A stretch of 64,000 bases of DNA, taken from contig JAMWET010003602.1 in assembly GCA_024036415.1 (NCBI GenBank), forward strand, positions 796,526-860,525. Reading direction: 5' to 3'. Source of the stretch: Prochilodus magdalenae (Eukaryota > Chordata > Actinopteri > Characiformes > Prochilodontidae). Below, piece by piece: positions 43,203 to 53,500 of the stretch. The notes beneath the pieces were generated by a model. It saw only the letters and a list, made by a program, of their open reading frames with translations. It ran no database searches and had not been told where the DNA came from. The position numbers and the translations under genes were made by a program. Each line of letters starts with the position of its first letter. The stretch's first letter is position 1.

Positions 43203-44556
43203 GTTGGACCATGTTAATAAAGTGGTACCAATAACATCTATTAGAAGCGCAGGCCTGAAATCAGAACTTTGGCTGATTCATTATTTTCATTTCAGCAGGT
43301 ATGTGTAGCAGTTTTATAGTGTAGCTCTATACTTGATTCATGTTATTTAAAAAAAATAATATTATAATAATACTGCTGTGTTTATGTGGAGGCTCAGTGG
43401 GTAAGGAGTGAGGCATGAGCATCAGCACCACTGTAGATCACTGTAAACGGAAAAATTATTCAACCAATAATAATATGACAACAACAGTATAAATGTAATA
43501 TTTAAACAATTATGTTATAATAATAATAATTTTTATGACATATTATTGTTTTTATTATTTTTATTATTATTATTAATTTTTTTAATTTATTTATTATTAT
43601 TATTTTGTTAAATAATTAGCTATTTTAATGCCCCATTAAAGAGCAAATAAGTAAAAGTAATGTTATTAAGATGTTATATGCAGTTATGTGATAGTTGATA
43701 GATGCAGTAATGCTACAAATGTGGGAGTTTCATATGTGCCTGTAGCCCACACAGTGTGAGCTTGTTGTAAATCTGTGTTCGCCTAACTTCTATGTTCATG
43801 GGCATCTTCGTTTTTTATGTCTTATCCAGTTTGTGACAGTAGAGACAGATTGGACAATCCCGTGTGGTGCCAACAGCTGTTAGGAGCTCAGTCTCGTCAG
43901 CACAGCGAGACGAGTGACGCTCCAGTGTGTATTGACTTTCCTGTGCAGGCTCGTGTCTGATACTGGAGATGAATGGACTTTGTCATTTCAGGACTCTTCT
44001 GCTGTCAGGCTCAAAGTTCTCCAGCTGTTGTTTGGACGCAGAAGAAAGGAATCTGGTTTTATTTGAATGCATTAAATCACACTGTGTTTATAGAGGCATG
44101 GTCTTGTAAGACAAGGCTGTCTTTTCCCTCTGTAATCCTACGGGTTTTACAGGTCTAACAGCTTTCAGCTGGGTCTTGAGGCTGTTTTCACAGGTACCTA
44201 AAAGACCTGTGCTGTCTAAATCTAGGCTCTATTTACTATGGAATTGTCAGGGTGAATCAGCTGTCTGATGTTTTTCACTGCAGTGTTTATTCTTCCATTA
44301 GACTGTATGAATAGCGGTTGGTCATCTTATTTGAATTACGTCTGTGTAATTTTCTCAGTGCTTAAGGAGCAGCGCAGGTTCGGTCACTGAGGAAAAAGTG
44401 CTTACTCTGAGAATATTTATGAGCTCATAAATCCAGCCAGCGATGGAAAGAGATGGCAGTGCCATGTTTCTGTGGAGGCTCAGTTGTGCATGAGTGTCAG
44501 CACCTCTGTAGAGTGGTCTGGCAAGACTGAGTCTACGTGAACAGCAAAGCACAGTC

Positions 44557-44690
44557 TACAGCAGTGTTTCTCAACCCCTGCCCTGCACAGTTTGGAGCTG
44601 TCCCTGCTCCCAACACACCTGATTCAGCTCATCAAGCCCTTTCAGCGATGCAGGGGGTGTGTTAAAGCAGGGGCTCCACCAGGAATCCGC
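44557..44690. repeat. Interspersed inverted repeat (CTCAACCCCTGCCCTGCACAG type)
   Basis: GTGTTTCTCAACCCCTGCCC, CTGCTCCCAACACACCTGAT, and the inverse-like GGGGTGTGTTAAAGCAGGGG; a common fish hairpin repeat. A related type is at 57,930-58,110. Confidence 0.55.
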
Positions 44691-45064
44691 TTAATGCTGT
44701 TCTTAATGGGGGTTATCATGATTAGGACTGGATATCGAAGTGTAATGCTGTTGTGGTATTGACTGAAATACTTTAGATCAGATCTATTTAGTGCAATACC
44801 ACATTTCAATACAATAACTTTATCACAGCACTGATAAGCAAGCTTGTTCCAAAATCTAAACTGGTTATCGACTGATAAGCACAATACAAACACCAACATT
44901 CAGCTAAACGTAGAAGCTCTCTGCACCAGAAATGAGTCACCTTGCATGTTTAAGGTGGTAGTAACTTCAGGCTCCTGCAGATGGCGCTGCATGAGGATGA
45001 TGCGGCTGTAAAAACCCGCGGGGTGTGAGTGACCGGATATATAGATTGAGAAGAGGTGGTGCAG

Positions 45065-45365
45065 TGAATGTCTCGTTCCATGTGTGGAAAATGGCTCCAA
45101 AGAAGATGTTAATGATTGGCTAAAAGGAGTGACTGCATTTGGGTGTGCCGCAGACCGTAGTGTGAAGGAAGTAGCTGATTTAGCAGCTAAATCCTTGTCT
45201 ACAGGGAATTCCCCTCGGAATTGTGCCGGGGATTGACCCAACAGCACAATTTGTTGATGGAAGAATGTGTGAACATTGATGTGGCCTACATCCAGAAACT
45301 TGTCCAGGGTAGTCCAAATCCCGTCACAGCTGTTATTGGTGCTTGTGGAGGTATTACATGCTGTT
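45065..45365 (+). mobile_element. Tc1/mariner-like transposase C-terminal fragment, family C (copy 2)
   Basis: Shares with 24,029-24,475 (inverse): GTGGAAAATGGCTCCAAAG, GATGTTAATGATTGGCTAAA, GATGTGGCCTACATCCAGAA, and ACAGCTGTTATTGGTGCTTG. Translation in pieces: CVENGSKEDVNDWLK, GCAADRSVKEVADLAAKSL. Broken by stops. Confidence 0.6.
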
Positions 45366-46658
45366 AGGTGAGCTTATTTTTGCCCAGCTCTAATGTCTGC
45401 TACCACATTACTCCGTACCTTACAATCCTGCACCAAAAGTCCACAACACATCGTTGGCGATATATTGTTAGAGCTGTTTTAACCTCTTTGATTCTGAAAT
45501 CTTTTTTTTTTTTTTTTTTTTTTTTTTTGGAAATACAAAATTTAAATGAATCAAATAAGCTGTAAAATGATTTATACCTGGCCTGTGGGGAGACTAATAG
45601 GGAGGCCCAGCCTGCCATTCATCATACTGAATTAAGGAAAATGGGCTTTACTGCATGCTGATCGTTTCTAGGAGCATAAGGTCGTGTGTTACCGAATGAA
45701 ACTCTTCACCTGATTTATTTTTAGATATGCTAATCGGTGCATCTCGGCCCATCTGAGTCAGATTAGCATGCAAAAGCTGATTCTGCTACGGGCAGAATAC
45801 AGTATCAGTCCAGTGTCTGTTTATTTAAATACAGCCATGAAAGTTGGACGACTTTACCACACTGTAATATTGAGTCAAGGTTTATCCTGCACACATCCCA
45901 CCCCACCTATAGCCAACCGATTCCCTTTGTCTCTGTGATATATGGATTTGTTACGCCATTGTTTGTGGCGTTCACATTTTATGCTACTTCTTCCACTCCA
46001 GTGACTTCGCTATAATAGGTTTACCACGTCCAGGTTGTCTTGTATATGAACCAGGCATAGATCTGCCCTACTTGGCTGGGCAGTGGGGGATGGAGTAGGC
46101 TATAGCCAAACTACCCTTATGAAGACACGCATAATTGGGATGTTGTGTTTGACTGGCGCTGCTATAAGCCACAGCAGCTGTGCTGTTATTAACAATAAAT
46201 ACAAAACGAAATCAGCATTCACTGTCAGAGTAATTACTGGATGCACACTCATAATTAAGGCACAAGGCAGCTTTATCAAACGGTCGTTTTCAATTCCTCC
46301 TGAGTGTCCTACTCTGATTAAAGCAGGCATTGTGCATTTCTGGGTCATTTTAACTTCCTGAGGTGTCCCCAAACGTCCCCAAACCTGAAGCCACCTTGTA
46401 TTCTTTGGAATGATCTATTTGCATTTTTTCCATTACATTAAGGTCTTGAACTCAAACATTGCTTTGTTTGGCACAATTATAAGTTTCAGTTCCTCTAGAA
46501 CAGGTTGCACTGGTCGGTGGGGTGGGGGGCAGACTGACAGAATTTCCCCATTTTTTAAAATGCAGCAGACGTATTCATGTAGCGTGACTCGAAGTTAACT
46601 TCTATACAACAGTCTTATCAGAGGGAAAATATCCTGCATAAATGAGGTGCCTCCATTA

Positions 46659-46925
46659 GACACTAATCATCAAAAAAATAGTTGCTCCCAGAGGAAATCA
46701 GCCGACAGGTATGAAACTTGGTAGGTCGGTTTGACATCATGAGACATGCTAATGATTTCAGGTTTCACGCTAGGCCATGCATGGTGACGTAAGCAAGGAC
46801 AGGCCTTGTTACTGTACCTGACTGACCCAACAGCTGTGACTGTGGACATTAAGCGAGCAGCGATGCCCTCCATGGGTCATCCAGGTAGTGCCAGCACCAT
46901 GGGCAGATGGCTCCATGTTGAAGGT
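46659..46925 (+). mobile_element. Tc1-like family A, 5' end only
   Basis: Starts ACACTAATCATCAAAAAAAT and contains GTACCTGACTGACCCAACAG and AGTGCCAGCACCATGGGCAG as in the other copies, then stops abruptly just before a family B element. Confidence 0.7.
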
Positions 46926-46957
46926 GCAGGCGAACTAAAAATAAAGACTTTGACATG

Positions 46958-47485
46958 CGTAGTCACATTATTATGACCACTTCCTACTTTCATGGCAGAA
47001 GTGCATAGTTCATGAAGGGAGTCATGTTTTCATGGCATTCTCTGGGCCCACGCTTCTATCTGGAAGACACTCTTAACCGGTTTGGCTGTGAATCCATCCT
47101 TGCAGATCACGTACACCTATACATGCTGATTGTGTTCTTCCCTGGGGCGGAAGGGATCTTCCAGCAAGACAATGCGACATGTCACATGGTTAGAAATGTC
47201 CAACATTGGTTGGAAGAGTATCACCAGGACTTCCAAGTATTACCCTGATCCCCTAATTCCCCATGCTTGAACGCAAATGAGCATCTGTGGGACCACCACA
47301 ATTGTCATGTTAGCTCTATGGATACTCCAGCATGCACCTTCCAGCAGCTGTGGTATGCACTGCAGTGACCATGGGGCCAGATACTTATGACAACCTACCA
47401 GGACCATACAGCCCGTCTAGCAACTGTCCATGCGGCACACGGTGTTTACTATGTGAATGACCTTGAGGTTATAATAAAGTGACGT
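46958..47485 (+). mobile_element. Tc1-like family B, internally deleted copy
   Basis: Ends TAGTCACATTATTATGACC and the inverse-like GAGGTTATAATAAAGTGACG. Carries the transposase C-terminal half in shifted frames: ILADHVHLYMLIVFFPGAEG, GIFQQDNATCHMVRNVQHWL (second catalytic Asp in QQDNA), then SPCLNANEHLWDH (third acidic residue). The N-terminal half is absent. Confidence 0.75.
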
Positions 47486-48469
47486 GACGTGACTGTGTAT
47501 TAACACAGTACACGTGTCACATTCCTGTATCAGGAAAATTTCAACACTGTGTCCTATCGAATTTCCTATTTCCCTTTCCATATTTTGCTCAGAATTGTAT
47601 GTGCATTGCTTATGTATAAAGAACCTGGGAATGGTTTTGTAGAGTAGGAGTAGAAAAGCTGTATAGGTCTCCCATAAGGGTTTAGAGAGTTTTAGAGTGA
47701 TTCATCAGTTGCTCAGCAGTTTTTAGTTGTACAACTGCAACAAGTGAATGACATTGTGTTACGTAACTCTACTACGTCTGCATTAACCTCCTGATTGTGT
47801 AAATAAACTAGAGGCGTTTCGCTCGATTGCACTACAACCCATGCCCTCTGCCTCAAGGGGCGATTCACTTTTACTCCTCTGTCTTCCTGTTTTTCAGAGC
47901 AGAAGTGGACAGATAGCATTACAGATTCGCCCTCAGTACTGAATACTACCTTCAGTCTTAGCCTTCCTTTTGGTGGAGTGTTTCTCAATAACCCATTTCT
48001 CACTGTAGAACAATGCAAAGCCTTTTGTTTGTGTCCACACGCTTTCAACCCAAGAAATCTCTTTTAACTCTTGAAAAAGGAAGCATCGGGTGAATCCATA
48101 AGGGGACTGGAAATGCCCATAGGGAATGTCTGTCTACTTTTATTCTATTAGGGTAGGAAAAGCATGGATGGCTTTATTGCAGAATAGGGTGGAAAGAAAA
48201 AGGTTTAACGGTGTAGTGGATAACACATCCATGCTGCAGACTGATTCCCTGCGTGGGCAATGCTATGCTAAACTGGCTAATTGAGCAACACTACCTCAAT
48301 CTACCATTGTAAAGCAATCAAATATGTAAGGCACTCTAGACAAATATCTAAAAAAGACTATCGTGAATAATTTGAACTCCCACTATGGCCATATGTGTTA
48401 CCCTGATTAGTATATTTAAACGGCACCTGGGAAACATACTTAACATTATAGTTAATACATTTATTCATC

Positions 48470-48560
48470 TTCCAAGCTGCTTCTCCTTTTGGGTTGTGGA
48501 GCGGCCTGGAGTCTATCCCAGCGCTCACTGGGCAGAAGGCAGAGAACCACCATGGACAGA
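48470..48560. repeat. Fragment of retroposon family E tail
   Basis: GCGGCCTGGAGTCTATCCCA and GCTCACTGGGCAGAAGGCAG, typical of the 3' part of this retroposon. Confidence 0.5.
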
Positions 48561-48840
48561 CCATTATAGTTAATTATGAAATTTGAATATCATTATTTTA
48601 AAGAGTGCTTTAAATGAGAACAAGTATTCGAATACACATTTGGAAATCCTACTCAAAGCCTTTACAGCACTTTACCTGTGGGAAAGAATCCATATAAATT
48701 AGATTGTCCCTTAGCGGTAGGAATCATTAGAGGTGGGAATCACCAAAGACCACATGATACTATATAATCACTATATTTAAGTCACAGTACAGTCTTACTG
48801 TTTTTATAAAATCTTTGATATGTTGAGTACTGTGATAATT

Positions 48841-49320
48841 AACACTCATTGTCAAAAAAGAAGTTGCACAGAAAGCTGCACCCAGAAGGAAACAACCGAC
48901 AGGAATGACCCTTGGTGGGTAGGTTTAACATCGTGGAGCATATTAATGATTCAAGTTTCATGCCTGGCCACTCATGTGACATAAGCAAGGATGTGCCATT
49001 TGATTGCAGACATTCAGCAAGCAGTGATGCCCTCCATGAGTCATTCCGTTAGTGCCAGCACCATTGACAGAAGGCTGCATGACGCAGAAAGGAACCATTA
49101 GGAACTTCTGCAACTCCATGCTGAGATGTAGCAAATATGGTGGCCTGACAGCATACTGAGAGGAACGACTTCTGTATGTGTAGCTCAGTAAATATTGTCC
49201 ATATCAGTCTAAATGTATCATCATGTATTGTTCCTGGTAACCTTTATCTTTCTTCCCAATAGCACTGCAGTCCCACACTTCCTTCTGGCTGCAGCTATTC
49301 TTTTGAGGACGAGCGTATAT
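48841..49320 (+). mobile_element. Tc1-like family A, internally deleted copy with both ends
   Basis: AACACTCATTGTCAAAAAAG start and TTCTTTTGAGGACGAGCGTA end are decayed inverted repeats. The middle of the transposase is gone: the text jumps from GGCTGCATGACGCAG to ACCATTAGGAACTTCTGC near 49,090. About 480 bp. Confidence 0.75.
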
Positions 49321-49708
49321 CGCTATATATGCTGTATTATCTTGTTTGAACAATTCCTAAATTTCTGATTTAAGGCTTCTTAGATACATAGAGTAGAGAA
49401 GTCATGGTGCTCACCAACATTACTGTTTAAGAAATAATGGTTTACACTCCCAAGAGTGTTAAAGTCATTCCTCATCTTTATTTTTATTATTATTATTTTA
49501 TATTGAATCATTTTTTCTAAATATTGACGTTCAAGTCATCTGGGAAAAATCCAGAATATTCTCTATATATCACTATATATATCGCAGGGGGAAACAATGT
49601 CAGTTTTTTCCAATATCATGCAGACCCATAATTAGCTTTTAATTGTCGTCTCCTTGTCTCACCCTAGCCTTTTCCTCACCTTGGTCCTTCCTGTGGTGTC
49701 ACTGGGCC

Positions 49709-50563
49709 ATGGTTCGCAAGAAAGGGACCCTTATCTTGTGTGGAGCGTTTCTGTTCGTCGCCTGGAATGCCCTGCTTCTTCTCTTTCTGTGGGGAAGGCC
49801 ACCCATCGGTCGACTGGGAGAGGGAGGCGGAGCTGAACCGGGTGCAGGAGAGGAATGGGCAGCTGGAAAAGAGAAAAGGGGCGGAGCTAGCGGATTGGCC
49901 GGAGAGGTAATCCGATTGGCCGAGGAGGTAGAATCGGAACTGGAGACTCAGAAAAAGCTTCTGAAACAGATACAGAGTCACCGATCACTATGGGAACAGC
50001 ATAAAGATGTGGGGAAAACGGAGACAGAGGAAGCAAAGAACAAGAAGGATGAACTTAAAGAACCTCAGCAGGCGCCCCAGTTACCCGTCTTAGACGAAAA
50101 TAAAGCTCTTCAGAAAAAAGTACAAGCTCCCGTCGTCACGTCCCCTCTTCAAAACAAAAAGCAGGACGAGATCTTAAACAACGAGAAACAATCCTCGGAA
50201 AATAAAGTGGGCTTCACTGAGTCCAGCCCTCAAACTGTCATCCCGATCCTGGTTATAGCTTGTGATCGGGTCACAGTGAAAAGGAGTTTGGATAAACTGA
50301 TACAGTACCGGCCTTCCGCGGAGCTCCATCCCATCATTGTCAGTCAGGACTGCGGTCACGCGGATACGGCGCGGGTCATTGGCTCCTATGGCAGTCAAGT
50401 GACCCACATTAGCCAGCCGGATCTCGCGGACATTCCAGTGAGGCCAGATCATAGGAAGTTCCAGGGCTACTACAAGATCGCCAGACACTACAGATGGGCC
50501 CTGAACCAAGTGTTCAACACCTTTGGTTACTCCTCTGTGGTCATTGTGGAGGATGACTTGGAG
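49709..50563 (+). CDS. mgat1: MGAT1 first main coding exon: anchor, stem, N-terminal catalytic half
   Basis: 285 codons ending GAT GAC TTG GAG before GTGAGA, so the intron follows directly after the EDDLE metal-binding segment. Stem residues 66-88 (EVIRLAEEVESELETQKKLL) match the conserved coiled-coil-like stem of human MGAT1. Residues 100-170 are Lys/Glu/Gln-rich and have no human counterpart. Confidence 0.94.
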
Positions 50564-53500
50564 GTGAGAATGCAGACCTAATCTATATACAATAACTATG
50601 TATATAAAACTATGAAACTAAAGTTTTATTTCTGTGTAATTAAATTTCTGTGTAGCTAACATCAAATACAGTTTTAACCTCAATTTTGCGTATATACATA
50701 GAAAATGAGTTCAGTTTAGACACTCTCATAATGACTGAGACTTTGGTGGTCTATAGCACTGAGCTGATAGATTCTGCGAAATTCAGCAACGGACCTTTAA
50801 ATATATTTGGCCAGAATTAGAATCATATATTTTGCTAAGTATGTTACATATACAGTGAATTTGTCTTGGCAATCCAGCACATGTACAGTGTGTCTCAAAA
50901 GTCCACAAGTTTTTCTGGTTTGTGTCTAAATTTGGATCACCGGCTGCCAAACCATTTTCATTTTATAAGGGTGTTTCCTTACTTTTGAGACACCTTGTGT
51001 TACATGGAGCATACTGAACAGACCAGGCGAGCACACAGACTATTTTATAATAGTTCTGTAAATAATAGAATAAAGAATAATACAGAGACATGGAACGGAC
51101 ATGAATAGACATAGTACTATGGCATAAACTATAAAACTCTTCAGAATCAAATTAATATTTAGTGGTTTGTTCCCTGTCCTAATCTGTTCATGACAAATCA
51201 ATGATCCAGTGACCGTCCCAAATATTTATTACAATATTCAGATTTCTTTCTTCACATTTTTCTTCATTTTGCAGAATTGTCATATTAAAACAGTAGAACA
51301 GTGGAGGTTATGCGTTATCATGAATAACTTCATGGCTTTTATGATCTACCATACTCTTCTTTTAGCTCGTGCCTGCAACCGAATCACAGCCCTGATGTTA
51401 TTTGTGATAACACACTCCCTCTCATCCCCCTCTGCTTGAATATGAGCAATAAGCCCAGAGGATAATTATATGGTAATCATATCACCATCAGGGAACATAC
51501 AAGCTATAGTCTAATTTATGCTCATGTGAAGTACTGCCTGATTGAAACTAGATTACAACAACATTGTTTATCGCCACAACTCTGTGGAGGATAATCGTTT
51601 GTCTTGTTTATTCCTGTATTTGGCCAAAAATTAACATTGAATAGTTTTAAAATTAAGTGCATCACAGCATGTCAATTAGAAAAGTTATCAATCCAACTTG
51701 GCTGATATGTGTAGAAACGGTGGATTTAGATATCTCAAGAGTTTAGTTTGAGCAGTTTGTGTACAGTAGGCTACTAGTAGACGCTAAAGCTGAAAGGTTC
51801 ATTGATTTTGTATCAAAATCACAATTTAAATGAGTACAATATTCAAATTACAGTTTATGCTGTAGGATATATAGGCTTTATCAAACACGTTTCTTAGGTG
51901 GGAAACATTGACATAATATCAGAGCTTGTTAACTGCCTGGAGATGAGTACAAATCAGAGGCAACTAAATTAGATTTAATAGAAAAATATTAGATTTGTTT
52001 CAACCAAGATTTCAGTGTTGGTATTGGAAAGTAAAGTGGGATCCATCTCTGGCACCAAATATATATTTACATCCCAAAGCCTACGGAGATCTTTCTTGAC
52101 CATAAGAGATGCAGGTGTTCTCCCTTTTATCTTAACAGGTTTATGTAAAGTATGATGGAAATTTGCATTTCTGGTTTCGCAATGATTATGCAGTTGCCAT
52201 CTGTTAACACCAGTGCACGATATAAACTGAAAACTTAGTCAGTTTCTTTTCTGCTTTATAATAAAATTTCTATAGAAGAAGAAAGATGAAAGAGGCTGTT
52301 ACTGTCGCCAGGCCCTTTCATGTGCAAGTTTCTAAACTTCTTGCTCCTTTGAAAGTCTTGCAGCCAAACTGATTACAAAGTCTAATTTCCACCTAAGAGG
52401 GGGTAAAGACTCTAAAGATTCAGCCCTTGAGCTTGAGTTTTTCAACAGGCGTGTCCATAGGCGTCAGCAAGCCTTGTTATTGAGTAAATCTTTTCTGGCT
52501 AACGAATAAACAATTGCTTTTATTTATCTTTATGTTATAGGCACACATATATGTTAAAGGACACATATCACAGAACAGTGATGGGAAAACTAAGCAGTAT
52601 GTAGATGCTGTCGAAGTTTCGCTTTTCAGTCTAGATTTGGAAACTCAACAGTCCACTTTGAATACACTGTTTCTATTTCACTGTTACAAAACCAACATGT
52701 TTACACCCACCTGTTCAGCCTACAGCTCTTCCCCACCTCTTGCCCCACCCATTCGAGCTGAAGTTATAAGGAGGGTTTCTTCCTGGACTACTTTTTGATT
52801 GAGGTGCAATACAGGACAGCCAATCAGAACAGAGGCTATTTACATAAATCAGTCTTTAAGGCGCAGAAACAAAAACAATTGCAAGGGATAAAAGAGAAGT
52901 TGTTAGGAGTTTATGATTAATCATAGTTATTGCCTAGGGTGATTGTAGTTATAGAACTAGTTATAATTATTGTCTAGGGTGATTGTAGTTATAGAACTAG
53001 TTGTAGTTATTGTCTAGGGTGATTGTAGTTATAGAACTAGTTGTAGTTATTGTCTAGGTGTATTATAGTTACATAACTAGTTATAGATATATTGTTTAAA
53101 GGTTTTATAGTTATTGAACTAGTTATAGTTATTGTCTGGGGTTATTGCAGTTATATAACTAATTATAGTTGGTATCTCATTTAAAACCCCCAACCTAAGC
53201 ATGTTCAAGTCCTGGGATGGTCACTGTGTATGAATGAAAGGTGAATGAGTGTCACTTGGGGAAACCTGCTTACCTCCATTATACCACGCCCAAGCACTGT
53301 TCCTCGAGGACGATGAGCACAAACGTTCAGATGTTGTAAAAGGCAGCTGGGAATAAAATCCCCATCATCCAGCAGCGGAGGATGGTGATCAGGGTCTGCT
53401 TCAAACATGATGCCGCTACTTGTCACGCCGCCCGTGCAAAACTACTCCAAGGGCATTAATGCCTCTAAAATGAACTGGAACTATTGACACTCTATTGTCT

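Larger units (their letters stand above)
39023..49667 (+). other. Probable MGAT1 intron 1 (10.6 kb)
   Basis: No further coding exon found. Holds the repeats listed separately between 39,108 and 49,320. Between 40,500 and 40,670 it is purine-rich (GAAAGAGGGAGGGAGGAAGG) then pyrimidine-rich. Between 43,495 and 43,600 it is (ATT)n-rich. A 26-28 T tract is at about 45,502-45,528. Segments near 43,385 and 44,470 share GTGGAGGCTCAG and CATGAG...CAGCACC. An alternative first exon inside this region cannot be excluded. Confidence 0.55.

Noticed and set aside
49643..49708. Open frame extending upstream of the MGAT1 start
   Set aside because: It has no ATG before 49,709 in genomic DNA and crosses the splice acceptor at 49,667. 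Only the part after 49,668 could be translated, and only if joined to an upstream exon.
50174..50509. Minus-strand open frame opposite MGAT1
   Set aside because: Shadow of the conserved MGAT1 coding strand.
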